Source of the DNA: Acheta domesticus
Lineage: Eukaryota > Arthropoda > Insecta > Orthoptera > Gryllidae
Direction of reading: 5' to 3'
Assembly: GCA_031308135.1 (NCBI GenBank)
Contig: JAHLJT010009436.1
Span: 163,979,681 to 164,043,680 of the forward strand
DNA length: 64,000 nt
Shown: positions 44,004 to 56,280 of the stretch, piece by piece
How positions within the stretch are numbered: the first letter of the stretch is position 1
How the letters are laid out: every line of letters starts with the position of its first letter
Translations under genes and position numbers: made by a program
The notes under the pieces: generated by a model
Database searches by the model: none
Seen by the model: the letters and a program-made list of their open reading frames with translations, nothing else
Told to the model about the DNA's origin: nothing

Positions 44004-45910
44004 TAATGAACGAAAGTGCTTGTGGTGGAATGCGTTTTAAAGAGCATGACCCGAACATGTGTTTGTACCATTATTTTTTCCGCCAATTCCATTTTTGGTT
44101 ACTCCCATTAGAGACTTAAAAATGACATAGATCAAACTTGATAATAAATAAAATTGGATTGTAATATCTCTTCTTATTACTGTGTTAAATGCTTTCTGTA
44201 TCAGTTTTTACAACTTCCTACGTTTTGTACACAATGAAATGAAGCTACTACACTTCGGTCGTAATTTTATTGGTTAATTTCAATAAAAACTTCCCGATAA
44301 TGGCCATCCAAAATTGCTGTCACCAGTAATTAATTTTTGTAAGACTGAATGAGTGAAGAAATAAAACAGGACATCAAGCAATTATTGAAGCTATATTTAA
44401 TAACTTCAAGTCATATATTAATGAAGAGAAAGGAATATTTAATTATTATGCACGATGTATGAATGTTTTATAATTCTTATATAAATGTTTTTTCTCATGC
44501 GACATAATATTCCAATTACCTTTTCATTACTGCAAATGTATTACAAAATGCAAGAAAATACACAAAATATTTTTCTTCATTGTTACATCTCTCTGCGTAT
44601 GCTCACTATAGCAATTTCTTACTCCTCAACCACTTGAGGGAAAATCTCTCCCTCGCCCCGCCCCCGCCCCCCCTCAACCACTGTGGCGGGCGTCGGGCTC
44701 ACCGCACGAGAAACCAGAAACAGATAAGACGTGTAATGCCGGCCGGATTTATCCTCTTGTCGCGGTGTATTTCATTCGCGCTGGAGCTGCTTGGAAGTTA
44801 AGTAAGCTTTTAAAGGTCTCGCTGCTGGGACACATAACTTTTACTTATAACCCACAGCGTCTGAAATTAATTTTCACGCAAATTAAAGGAAGCTTTATAA
44901 CATCGTTTCTATTCTGGGCGCCGGGTTTTGTTGACGTCGTCGAGATTATTGAGGAATTGGCTTAGCTCTGGAGTTTGCGCTTCCGAGCTTTCGTCAACAT
45001 TCCCGTTTTATATGTGGATCATTGCTTCCCGTAAGCTTCTTAGAAGGAAGATAATGTTGGCGGTCTTCAATTCCTAATTCTGAGAGCGATTGCAATCCGT
45101 TTATGACTCGAGTCAAGTGGTATCTCATTGAGAGAAACTTTCAAGTTATATTTAGATGGTGAAGATTTTATTGTAATAATACTCTCCTGAATGGAAATAA
45201 ATTAATTATTTTTGAAGTGTTGTGAAGATATATGTTGGGGGGTTATTGTGATGCGTACGAAAAATTTAGAAAAACATTTACACGAAGTGTAATAGGTATT
45301 TTTAAATTATTTTTACCATGAGGAAAAATGTTTTCAGAGTTAATTTCTTGTGACAATGGTGTGTGTCTCAGTCGAAAGAAAGATATTTCTTGCGTTTTCC
45401 GGCAATACGTTTGTACGGACTTGTGTAGATGACATTCTTTTTTCAGAATCTACATATTCCTTGAAACATATGCCATGAAGAATGATACATATTTTGTGTC
45501 CAAATATAGTGATGAAATGCGGAATTTATTCTTTAATTTTCTGTACTAATTATCATTCTTAATTTTTTGTGAGAAGCTGATGATGCCTGAGTAAGAGAGA
45601 AAAATAGTTTTCGAACTTGTTCCTTGTGGATTTCCAACGGAGCTCTGGGATCTTACCGTGCGCAGGCGATCGTAAAAATATCGCAGAATTGGCGTTATTC
45701 AGTGCAAAGTGCCGGAATCCACACCTCCCGCATTTTGCTCCCGCTTACAGGCACGCGAGCGAAACTAAAGAGGAAAAATTTATGGACGCAGATATGAATT
45801 TTATGAAATTTCATCGTTTCCATTTTAATAATATAGCCGTGTAAAATCGATCTCCGCGCCTTTGCATGTAAGGGAGAGGGAGGAGGGGCAAACAGGTCGT
45901 ATACGTCCGA
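44004..45910. other. Gene-free stretch
   Basis: AT-rich, with mid-GC patches at 44640-45110 and 45620-45910 that are not simple repeats. The second copy of the 47-bp inverted repeat lies at 44695-44741. These patches could be conserved regulatory DNA, but only a cross-species comparison could show it. Confidence 0.4.
44695..44741 (-). repeat. 47-bp inverted repeat, right copy
   Basis: The inverse of 42942-42988, with the shared core GAGAAACCAGAAACAGATAA. Confidence 0.9.
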
Positions 45911-45914
45911 TAAT

Positions 45915-46210
45915 AAAATTTCTCGGGAATGCTCTCGATATGAGATGAGGAGGTATGCCGTCTGCGCCGAGGCGGCCGCGTCGCGGAGCATCCAAAGCAG
46001 CCTAAGCAGCCGCCCCCCCTCCCGGCGTCGTCGAGGCGGTAATGTGAATGCCCGCGTGCCGAACACCCCCTATCGGCATCCAATTTCCCGCCTCCCCGCG
46101 CGGCGCCGCGACGCCCGCGACGCCCACGACGCGACGCCGGAAGGAGGCGGTTCATTACTCCCCGTCTCATGCGGGGGCCCCGCCATGCCGCGCTTTTCCA
46201 CAGAAGACGT
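45915..46210. other. CpG-rich block
   Basis: GC-rich complex sequence with CGCCCGCGACGCC-type tracts directly abuts the head of a SINE B. No gene was recognised. Confidence 0.4.
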
Positions 46211-46211
46211 A

Positions 46212-46717
46212 CCAGAAGAGGTGGCACAGGCTCGGTTGACTGAAGTCACTGCAGGGCCTCTTGACTTGGAGGTCTTTGGTTCGTGTCCCGACGATGGCAG
46301 GATACCAGCTAGATAGCTAGGTCGAGTTCAGTCGCTGTATGTAGTTTACCGCGGTTTCTCCGATCAGTACCAGGCGAATGCCGGAGCAGTACCCTAACAA
46401 ACGGGCCACGAACCACGCACGATCTGTCCTTCCGCTTCTTTTTCCTATCCTCTCCTCTTACTTACACACACACACTCACATGTACTACACTGCCACACTT
46501 GTAGAGAGATAGGAGATTAGAGCTTGTTATGGCAGTGGGTGTCCTACTGGTTGGAGGTACCTGGATGAGCGAAAAAAACCGCGAACCAACGGTTTGTCAG
46601 CGCCGAATATCACCATCTATCGGAGGAAGATCTACACCACCTCCCGAAGAAAAAATACACTACACTTACGGGAGTAATGCCCTTAGGAGTCGACGCGCCC
46701 GAAAAAATCAATTAAAA
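46212..46717 (+). mobile_element. tRNA-derived SINE, family B, near full-length copy
   Basis: The head has an A-box-like TGGCACAGGCTCGG (about 46220) and B box TGGTTCGTGTCCCG (about 46277-46290), then GATGGCAGGATACC, a GTCGAGTTCAGTCGCTG block, TACCAGGCGAATGCCGG, CCCTAACAAACGG, CACTGCCACACTTG, GAGGTACCTGG, CACTTACGGGAGTAATGCC and a CAATTAAAA tail. With B5 it defines the ~500-bp consensus order. Confidence 0.87.
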
Positions 46718-47104
46718 TCCACAGAAGATGGGTTTAACTGGAATCAGAGAGTTTTGGTCTTGCATAAATTAATCTCAATGAGATTACAATGTATATGCGA
46801 TGACGTCCATATGTTAATTTCATCTCCTAGGGCGTGTCTCAGAAGATATGTGACCATCACGTCATTATTTCTAATGAAGTAAAAGTCATAGTTTTAAAAT
46901 TAAAATACTTACGCTTGAATCAGCACTTAAGACAAGTTTTTCACGTGCAGTAAACCATGTTCCAGTATTTTAAATATTGCAAATATAATACTGAAATCAT
47001 TGTCTCTAATTAGGTAAAATTTGTAGTTTTAATGTGTAATGATTGCTATGTACATACAATTAAAATAGAATGGTTTGATATGTTAATGTTTTCAAATGCT
47101 TAAG

Positions 47105-47140
47105 CGCTCAGGAAGGTCGCAGTGACGGCCGAAATATTGG
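47105..47140 (+). ncRNA. Hammerhead-ribozyme-like motif
   Basis: CTCAGGA (5' core with one change from CUGANGA), then GGTC (47115-47118) pairs with GGCC (47127-47130, one G-U), and GAAA follows at 47131-47134. The catalytic G5 equivalent is C here, so the motif should be inactive. Layout and spacing fit a minimal hammerhead. Confidence 0.35.
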
Positions 47141-48150
47141 CATCTGTACCTAGGACGCGGCGTCTAAAAATGTATATATTAGATCCTAACCTAGATTTAT
47201 TTAAAAATGATTTTTTGTTCATAAAATATCACTGAAATCAATAGAGTAGCTGTATCTGAAATTTTATAAAAAAAATAATTAGTTATTTGATATGTAATTA
47301 CGTCTATCTGTAATTTTACAAAAGAATAGTCAATTGATATGTAATTAGGTGCGATTGCATTGCCTGCTAGACTACTCTGCCTCGCAATTATAAAATAATA
47401 AATGATGATTTTAATTATTGCTAGAGATAAGTGAAAGTTTGGCCATCCTCATCAAAATTCTGATGTGAAAAAATTCAAAATGTAGATTTAATCCCTAATG
47501 TCAAGCGCAGAAAAGTTGGCCATTGTCGCCGCAGTTTTCTGCGTCTCTTCAATTGTCTACATCTCTCAACTGTTTCTTAGAAGTGTGTGTTTTTATATAA
47601 TTTCATAATATAACATTATAAAGGTTATTCATAAGTAATTAAATAGACGGAGAGTTTTCTTCTAGTGCGACAAACGTTACAAACCAAACCTTGTTAAAGA
47701 AATATTATAATATTTTAATGTCTTCAGGGATTAGTATGTTGTTCATTACCAACAACTGTTGTCTACTAACCACTCAAAATAGTCAGATTAATAATATTTA
47801 TTTATCAAGGAGTGTTGTCTTAACCGAGTTTAGCTTCGTTAATAATGTCTTTGTTCATTTTTCTATAGGCCTCCTGACAGTGTAATGAAATTGAAGTAGT
47901 ACAATTTTCGCAAAAGCGAATCTTCAAGGTGCAGGGATGTTTTTTGAAAGAATATTGTGGAGCATTGGTTAGTTTTAATCTTGAAGGACATAATAAGGTA
48001 ACGGGAACTGGGCCGGGTATCTCGGCGTGCAGCCGCTGCTGGCGCCCCTACCTGGCATCCTCGTGTCCTTGGCGTTCGGTCCTTCATAAATCAAAATTAC
48101 GCGCCTCGCTGGGCGCTCCTTGCCTGGTGACGCCCCCGCCTGACGCGTCC

Positions 48151-48209
48151 CTGCTTCTTCCCCTCCCCCTCCCCCTCCCCTTCCTTCCCCTCCCTTCCCC
48201 TCCCCCTCG
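48151..48209. repeat. (CCCCTC)n pyrimidine tract
   Basis: Pure C/T for about 58 bp with CCCCCTC and CCCTTC units. Confidence 0.85.
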
Positions 48210-48380
48210 CCGAGCGTCGTCTGTGATTAATTAGGAAATAAACAGCTGGCGATTGCTCGAGCGCTCCCTCCGTGCTCTGCAGCCACTCGCCGAGAGGACG
48301 ACCGCTCGAGAAGGTACTCGCCACAGGGCGTGTCGTTGACGTGGCGTACTCCGAGCATCGTGTTGTTGGCGATGGAGCTG

Positions 48381-48410
48381 ATCGTTTTTTTGTTTTGTTT
48401 TGTTATTTAA
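48381..48410 (-). mobile_element. SINE A copy 3, tail fragment
   Basis: On the minus strand TTAAATAACAAAAC followed by A-rich DNA matches the tail of SINE A copy 1 (CCTTAAATAAAAAAA). It is separated from the rest of the SINE by the piggyBac-like MITE. Confidence 0.6.
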
Positions 48411-49047
48411 CCCTCCGGCGGGCGCGCCCCATCATTTCCCACCAGCAGGCCCTTGCGGCACTCCATACCGGTTTTATCATCTTCGATTTTCGCGTCAATA
48501 GTTGTTACTTTTGTTATGGAATGTGAAGGAAATATTCTTTATTTATGTTTTTATACATTTTACTTCATAATAACTAAATACCAAACGAAATAACAATATT
48601 AATAAGAATCTAATTCATCACTCGCTCCCTCCGTGTCTTTGTACGTGTTACATAAAAGGGAATGAAGACGACGCAAAAGAGCCTTCCAACATTTCTTCGG
48701 AAACAACGCATTTAAATTTGAATTAGTAGTTTGTACTCGAAAATCTGCGTCATAGAGCTCAATAACAAAACAGCAGTAAGAATTGTCGTGGATAAAATGC
48801 GCAAATATTATACTTACATACTAATGTGCGTGCGGTACGGAGTGCCGCAACCGTTGCAGAGTTTGAATTACTAATGGAATAACGGTCGGTTGGCAGTATG
48901 TAAAATGGTGTTTTCAGTATCTTCAGGTTGAAAATATAATCAACGAAGAACAACTATGAGCTCAATAGGGCGACACCAATTATTTACACGAAATCAACAA
49001 AAATGTGAGAATGCGGCACTGAGGGTCGCTACGCGCCCGCCGGAGGG
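48411..49047. mobile_element. piggyBac-like MITE, 637 bp, nested in a SINE A tail
   Basis: The perfect 16-bp terminal inverted repeat CCCTCCGGCGGGCGCG lies at 48411-48426 and, inverted, at 49032-49047. The left flank is TTAA (48407-48410) and the right flank TTTA (49048-49051), one change from the TTAA duplication diagnostic of piggyBac elements; TIRs beginning CCC also fit. The interior is AT-rich without transposase. SINE A sequence on both sides fixes the insertion point. Confidence 0.8.
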
Positions 49048-49247
49048 TTTACTTCTAGGTCATTAGCGACCACTATTGGATTATAACGTTATGGTATCAA
49101 TGAGGATGAAACGATATGGTGATGATAGTAGGGGAGGTGAAAGGACGAACACATACAACCATGCCCGAGGCGGGACTCGGACCCGCGACCCTTAGGTCCG
49201 AGATTGCTATGGCACTACTGTCTTAACGATTTCGGCCGACGGGGCCG
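49048..49247 (-). mobile_element. tRNA-derived SINE, family A, copy 3
   Basis: Minus-strand head with B box GGGTCCGAGTCCCGCC (about 49172-49187), then CTCGGGCATGGTTGTATG, ATAACGTTA-like and GCTAATGACCTAGAAG. It stops at the MITE; the A-rich tail continues at 48381-48410. Confidence 0.87.
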
Positions 49248-49293
49248 ATCTTTAACCCGGCGTTTTTTGGCTGTTTTTCGTCCTACCTGCTTT

Positions 49294-49515
49294 TCGTGGT
49301 GGATTGATTGATGTATACAGGCGCATCAACTGCTATGGTCGTTGGTCCCGTTAGTGGAGTTCGTGATTTATCTTTGGAGTTACGGCGACCTACGCTGGAT
49401 AGTGAGATCCAGCGCTGACATACACTTCGGCATATGGGGGATTTCCCCCGTCAGATACGACGCTCCTCTCTTGGACTCTCTACTGACCTCCCGACAGGTG
49501 TGGTAGAGTGAAGCG
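49294..49515 (-). mobile_element. tRNA-derived SINE, family B, 5'-truncated inverted copy
   Basis: Minus-strand order is TACCACACCTGTCGG, GGGGGAAATCCCCCATATG, CACTAACGGGACC, CATAGCAGTTGATGCGCC and ATCAATCAA tail, matching the 3' half of the family. It lies about 45 bp from SINE A copy 3, in the same orientation. Confidence 0.82.
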
Positions 49516-50223
49516 TGTAAGTTCAGACGCGTATAAATAAGGAGTGAGGAGAGGACAGCGAAGAATAAGGAAAGATTACACGCAGTCTGTGGCCCTGTGT
49601 TACGGTACTAGCTGTGAGTCAACTCATTTCATTGTTTTTCAAACGCGTGCATTTTCCTCCATATTTCATTGTGGCATGGTCTTTCTTTTCACCATGTTAA
49701 ATGTTCTTTTCAGTTTTCCTCTGTATCTTCGATTCACTTTCAGACATTTTATGGATTTCTCTCTGATTTCAAGCTTCATGCTCGAACCATGCTGTTTGTT
49801 TTAGATCATCTGGTTGCAGATTGTTCGCACTTTAATTTCTTTAAGGCATAAAATCAGTTTTTTTAAATCGGTTTGATACTTTTCGATTTTTTGTTGAGGT
49901 TATTTAGATAAGTGATGAGAGCATGAGCCAACTCGGTGTCTTACTTCAATTTGTGCGGGCGTGAATTGTGTTCTGGGTGGGGAAACTTCGCTAGTGCTGG
50001 GTGGGGAAACTTCGCTATGCTGATTCCAAACCTACGGAGACCGCAAGCGTGTTTAGTCTGAGGAAATTGTCCCCGATATAGATCTGGGGAACATTCCTTA
50101 GGAGGTGTAATAAAATGTAATAAAAATTCAGCCCTGAGCCGCGTTTGTTTTATGATGTTTCAGATGTAATCGGTGTTGATATTCTTATTTCTATTCTTAC
50201 TGTAAATATACAATTAGTATAAA
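49516..50223. other. Gene-free stretch
   Basis: No gene was recognised. It contains the 24-bp tandem pair at 49973-50019. Confidence 0.45.
49973..50019 (+). repeat. 24-bp tandem duplication
   Basis: CTGGGTGGGGAAACTTCGCT plus three or four bases occurs twice in direct succession, almost identical. Confidence 0.93.
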
Positions 50224-50269
50224 CAATAATAATATTAATATTAATAATAATAACAACAACAACAACAAC
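50224..50269. repeat. (AAT)n(AAC)n microsatellite
   Basis: AAT-type units with ATT interruptions pass into five AAC units. Confidence 0.93.
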
Positions 50270-51170
50270 TGAATATGTGCGAAAATTTCGCATTCATGCG
50301 CACGTCATGGTTACTGAACTTAAATAATATTTAAATCTATATCCAATTCTTAAATTAGAGTTTAAGGCTGTGAATAAAATATTGTAATGAATTATTAATT
50401 AACTATTTTTCGTAGTAATGTATTATTGTAGTAATTTATTTTGAATTAATGTTGATAACGCACCAACAAGGGTATCATTTGGATTCTTCCCCTCCGTGAC
50501 CTCAACCGCCATCAGAGTAAAGTCAGCAGAAGCCGCCAGAAGTAAAGTATTACGTTAATAACATGCTTTTCACGTACACATATGCAAATATAGAGTATCT
50601 TTCTCTTAAATGCTAAGCTTGGAATAAAGCGTCTAGAAATATAATTTTTTAGATTAGAGGATACAAAAACAAAACTAGTGTCCCTATGGGACAAGAAAAT
50701 TTGCTTTTAAGGCTCTAAAATGCAACGTTTACGAGTTACGGACAATAGTGAGATGCTGTATCGTGTTAATGGTTGCACCTGTACTTCTTTTCCATATAAA
50801 CGTCATCTATATCAAATATTACGTTCCTCCGTGCGTGCTTAAAAATGTGCTTGTAATATGTAATAATGAAGGTAAATAATAAACGGTCAAATATATTTTC
50901 TCACGTGCGACTGTGAAAACTTCGGTTTGGCTAGACTTATCTTTACTTTTTCCGGTTAAAGTTCTTGGTTATCGTCTACCCAGGTTTCCAGTAAATTTAT
51001 TTTCTACTGATACTATATGTTTTTATTATATAATATTTTCTCTTGTTTATTGGAGTTGCGATTCTGTAATTGCTCATACTTTTTTGCACTACTATTATCA
51101 TGACTCATTGTGTTGCTACTTTGTCTTGTATGTTACAGATTTTTATGGGGATTTTACTATTGAGGCATTG

Positions 51171-51173
<3 letters not shown>
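50270..51173. other. Gene-free stretch
   Basis: Strongly AT-rich with no recognised feature. Confidence 0.45.

Positions 51174-51221
<48 letters not shown>
51174..51221. repeat. (TA)n microsatellite
   Basis: About 24 uninterrupted TA units. Confidence 0.96.
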
Positions 51222-51223
<2 letters not shown>

Positions 51224-51479
51224 TGTAAAATAATTAGTTATTCAATTACATATTTTGTTTACCTTGGTATAACAGGCTTAAAAGTAGAAAGGAAAGGAAC
51301 TGCAGTGCACTTTCCATTGATAAGTTCTGTATTTATGTACAATTGTTTCACAAAATCATTTACATTACCTTGTCAAAGATGTAAAGAGGCTCCTAATTCT
51401 GAAGAAAACATAGTTGTTTTCGAAAAAATCCAGTGTAAAAGGTTCATTTGCAGGCATCATGTATGCAAACGTTCTTCCT

Positions 51480-52070
51480 CGCCGGAGGGCGAGTTGGAAT
51501 TGCTCTTGAGGGCAGTATCTCTCGTAAGCAATTTTCTAAATGCCCAAACGACCCCGGCGACGGCTGTTCAGGCAAACCGCCAGGGCTTAAACGTTGGAAC
51601 AGTTGCCTACCCTGCGTTCCCCGACCTGCCTGCTCGCCTGCCTACCTTCCTCCCTCCGCATCGTCGCACCGGGTGCTTCAGGAGATAGGAGAGGGGCGGG
51701 GGCGGGGCGGGGCCAGGGGGCTGAGGCGTGGCGGGACGGGGAATGGGGCAGGGCAGGGTCGGGGCTGGGGGCTGGGGCGGGGCGGGAAGGGGGGGAGCGG
51801 GGCTGGGCGGGGCGGTGCGGGGTGGGGAGGAGGCGGGGCGAGGGCGGGGTGGAGGCGGATGCGGGGTTTGCAAAACACGTCCCCAGCATTTCATTTAGCG
51901 ATGTGCCCGCCGCGTGTAAGGCACGTATGCAGATGCGGCTTACAAGCAGATCGCCCCCCCTCCCGTCTCCGCCCCCACCCACGCCTCTTCCGGGGAGGCC
52001 CCGCCCTCTCCTGTTGCAGCTTTATCGCTTTTGTGGGCGCGGCGGTGTACGCGAGCTCGCGTTAAGATTA
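51480..52070. other. GC-rich block with GGGGC-type core
   Basis: The core 51690-51870 is GGGGC/GGGGA low-complexity with G excess on the plus strand. It is flanked by complex CpG-containing DNA. Frames up to 222 codons on both strands are compositional. Confidence 0.6.
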
Positions 52071-55000
52071 ACCTGTAACAGCAGACTCGCAATGAAAACT
52101 TTACTTCTGTTGGCAAGGTGCACAATTTTGTACCTCTCCCTGCCTCCTTGTCTCTCTTGCTCTCCACGGTTAAATGAATGCTGCGAACGTCTTGTGACAT
52201 TTTCATGTCTGTATTGTGGGTGCAAATATATTCATGTGTCTAATTACATGAATAGAAAATAATTTAAACGATTGTAGTGATGTGATTGTTTTGAACATCC
52301 GTTTTGATATTTTGCCTTAAAACGTTTTCTGCTCCCTGAATCATAATTAAATTTTCAAGATGCATGAGAAGTTAATTTTGGAAATATTATGATTGTAAGT
52401 CTGACATAACCAAGTAATATTACAACTGATTCGTCTGGTCTCTAATTTCAAATCTGCAACTTTAAATGAAATGAAACTGTAATAGTTTACTATGAAGCGT
52501 GTTAATTTTCATCCTACATTGTATCTCTTCTGAATCTACATGAGGAATTTAATATACTTTAAATGTGGCCGCTTTATTATAAAAGATGTAAAATGGAAAA
52601 CAACTGGAAAGAAAATTTGGGAAATAAGTATGAGGATGGATTTTGTGTTGCATTCAAGTTGTTTGTTGGAAAACAGGTTGCAATTATACATTGTCCTTTT
52701 GTTTCTACATGATCATGTTAACAGAATGAGAATAGTCTTGCGAATGGAGAAAACTTTTACTTTGCATCATACATTTATCTTGGTGTTTTTATATATTTTT
52801 TGTATTATTCTTTCTTCACGATTTCCGTTTACCTCATTTATCACTTTCATTCCCTCTGGTAGGGACTTCATGTCACCACCTTTCCCTGTGGATTGCTCTG
52901 TCCTCTTGCTGAGACGACTACGTCGAAAGTTTTTTACTTTTGTTTTTGTACATCGTTTCGCTCTTTTCATTTTGTTTCTTTCCCGAGAAGATTCAAGCTT
53001 TTCCGTCCTGTACCAACAAGATTAGTTGGAACGCGGTTCTAGTTTTCGCATGCTAATGCTTAGAATGAAATTGAGGACCAGAGGAGGTTTTTTGGTGTGA
53101 AAGTGAAATGAAGATTAATGAATTCGAACGAGTGGATAATGAACCAACCACTCAAGGAGTATTTCGGGTTTGGACCAAATGATGAAATAATTCAAGTAAA
53201 TGTTTTTAACTTTACAAAAGCTCATTTGTTGTTTTCATAGCATTTGAACACAGCGTTTTATAAACCATTCAAAACATTTTCAACATTTTTTTTTCTCTAA
53301 CCTTAGCAAAATATTTCTGTCACGTATGAATGAATATTTTATGTACGTGTCTACTGGCACATCAATACTTCACCCACCTTCATATACCACTCAGGCCCTC
53401 AAAATCTCGTGATAGTTCCAACTTTCCAGTATAACCGCAAAAACAATTAATCAACGAATCACCCTCCCCGCGAGTTTGAATGTATTATAATCGATTAATT
53501 CCCCTTAAATGTACACCAGAATTGCAATTTAAATTGAATTATATAATTACCAAGCCTCTTTGTGATTTATGCTAGTCGGACCCATTGAAGTTGAAGAGTA
53601 CATTTTACTGTCGTGTAATTGTTTTGCATTATTGCACTTCAAATTCAATGCAGGGGAAACATTAAAACACACGCAGAACGGTAGGAAACTAAATGTCATG
53701 GCTAATTTTGTTTTGTCCCCAATACTATTGGCATATTTCCTGTAATGTGATTTTGAACGATATTGACGTTAAACCCGGCTATTACCTCACCAGGATTGGT
53801 GCGAGTGCTCGCGAAGTGATACGCACTTGAGCGTGGCGGGCACGCCGGGCTCATTATGATTATAGCGGCTGTTTCATTTAAAACCGCAGTGTGGTGTATG
53901 TGCTTAAGCCTATTTCGTTCAAATGTTTTGCATTTGCAGTAGAGTTCTGGTCGCTACAATTAGAGCTATCAGTTGGTAATAGCTTTCATCGATTCGCGGT
54001 GTTTTTATTGCGTTGAGCGAGTGGAAAAACTGTCGTTGAACGGTTATAGTTTCTTTTATTGTTGGACCTGATAGGGGCGCACTATATATAAGTTCGCTTT
54101 TATTATCATGATACGAGGGTAATGGGGCAAATCTACTCACTAATTTTATTTCATGGGAATATTTTTATAGTAGTCATACACGATATCCATGTAAATGAAA
54201 TAAATATTAACAGGTACACTGAATATTTGAAAAAATATTTGGAATTGAATGTTGATTATCCAAGCTTTTAAAACCAATATGACGTGTTTTAAAGGATTTG
54301 AGTATTGGCTAAACGAGTAGCATAATAAAATAGTAATAGATTTCGCGTATTAAGAGAACATTGATAAGAGCTTTCGAAGTTGAACATCACAAATTTTATG
54401 TTAGAGAACAAAACATACGTAATTGGCAGTATTTCCTCTTATTAAAAGTCAGATTTGATTTTATAGTAAACCTCTATGTGTTAAGAATTATATACAGGAA
54501 GTCTATTTGCATTACAACATATACCAGTGTAAATCACCAGTGACAACCCATATCAGTGTAAATCTATTGATAATGGGGAACTGGACGAACAATTCATTGG
54601 AGATGGGAGGAACACATTCATACAAATATTTCAATATTCATTGTAAGCATGCAATCAAAAACCGCGGTCTTTTACGCGTGAACTCAATTGTATGCAGGCA
54701 TTTAATCCTGGTTTTGTCAGTGGCTGCCTTATTTCAGTCTTCCAAGGTTAGTTTGCTGAGTATGTGGTGAGTAGGAATGGATACCTTACCGACCATGCTA
54801 AAGTATATGGATGGGTTGCGCTAGTTTCTAGTTTTAGGGTTCGGCCCGAGCATCCCGTACCGCAGTCCTACTCGCCTAGTCTGCCGATGCTCATGCGTAC
54901 AAGAGTAGAAAATAATTTTACATTGTTACATAGAGATCTCTTAGATCGGATGCCTTTTTTTTAAAAACATTCCTTTAATTTCTTTAAAGATCATAGAATT

Positions 55001-55116
55001 TAAATGTTTCTTAAATTCCTGCTTTACTATGAATTTGAATTTTTTTGTAGTACATTCCATTCTTTCAAAAATCACGGGTCAACGACGTTTAAATAATTTT
55101 CAATGCGTGAAGAGCT
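52071..55116. other. Gene-free stretch
   Basis: Long AT-rich region. A 161-codon plus-strand frame at 52540-53025 is rich in Phe/Ile/Leu with no domain. A CpG-containing patch lies at 53770-53900. No repeat boundary was recognised. Confidence 0.45.
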
Positions 55117-55120
55117 TATG

Positions 55121-55779
55121 TGTGACGTACTGAAGTAAATGACACAGACAACTGCTTTGAAGATAAAAATATTTACATTTATTTACAAAGTAACATAAGT
55201 AAAAAATATACGAATACTGATTAAACCTCGACCTTTCTTCCTCTTAGCCGCGAAAGCCCTGCGATCGTCCCTTGACCTACAGCCCAGTGCCACTTCCCTA
55301 AGCAGCTAACAAAGCGTGATGCGATGCAATCGGACGTTAAGTCTCCGGTATCCACGAACCTACATGGCCTGGCGCCAAATTGGGGTTCACTCTGGGAACC
55401 ACGTACTCGAGTGATCTGGAAATCCCACTCAACCTTCGACTAACAACGAAGCTCTACGAATCTCCGCGAGCGCAGAAGGCGCCCGTCTTATATACACCCA
55501 CGTCTCCCCACCCGGTACCATGCTGTCGGCGTCTCCAGGTTCGATGGCTAGCCAATTCCAGGGGTCTTGCACAATCATCCTAGTTTCGACACTAACCTTT
55601 CTCAATAGTTATGTTTGCGTGGGTTTTTTCCTGGTTCACATTTTGGCGTCCCTTTACTTTTAGCTCAGGTGCGCCCTTCACCGACACCTCTGTGGCGCCA
55701 GGTAAGCAGCCCACCCCCTTCCACAACAGCTTCCGACTCAGGCGTGCTTACCGCTCGAAAACGTTGCAACGACGCCACA
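55121..55779 (-). mobile_element. Solo LTR, family D, copy 2
   Basis: Full-length homologue of 8016-8652 with TGTG...CACA ends. On the minus strand GTGTATATAAGACGGGCG is a good TATA region and GTAAATAAATG provides AATAAA downstream. No flanking 4- to 5-bp duplication is visible, so it is older or was formed by recombination between copies. It carries an extra ~25 bp after GCGCCCTTCACC relative to copy 1. Confidence 0.78.
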
Positions 55780-56280
55780 AGTGCATGGAATGCTTATGAA
55801 GCATGGACTACTTACGATCCACAAGGTAAACAATCCCGTATTAGGCTCTAAGAGTAATCCCGTAAGAGTCTACAGTACTTGTTTACTGCTGGAAACGTAC
55901 AGCCTTTCAACACTGAAGCTAATGCTTTTAATGGTTTGATTATCGAAAGGCTATTGTTGTGGTTTTCAGATCGCTTAAATATTGTTATTTCTTTTATCGT
56001 AAACTCCAGCTACGTTTTATTACAACTAAAATGCGGTGCGAAAGGAAAAGTGGTTTAATAAAATGGGTACTACTTTTTAGAGTAAAGTTCATGTGTTTGG
56101 GTGCCGCTAGGACAAACACTTTTTTTCTAAAACATATGTTTTCTAACAATATCTGTCTTTAAAAATGATCGTTTTCGATTAAATAGTTTATTTAATTACA
56201 TGACAACCACATTTTGTACTAGACAAATATATCTAGGTCCGTATAACGAAACGCACAGTGTTTTGTTTTTTGAGCGTCAC
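55780..56280. other. Gene-free stretch
   Basis: AT-rich with no recognised feature. Confidence 0.45.

Larger units (their letters stand above)
46718..48406. other. Gene-free stretch
   Basis: AT-rich to about 47990, then CT-rich mid-GC DNA. It contains the hammerhead-like motif at 47105-47140 and a pyrimidine tract at 48151-48209. No gene was recognised. Confidence 0.45.

Noticed and set aside
45577..45616. CTGATGA followed by GAAC as a fifth hammerhead
   Set aside because: No stem II adjacent to the 5' core; the only hairpin lies next to GAAC alone.
52540..53025. 161-codon plus-strand frame
   Set aside because: Phe/Ile/Leu-rich AT-biased translation without a domain, splice signals or any second line of support.
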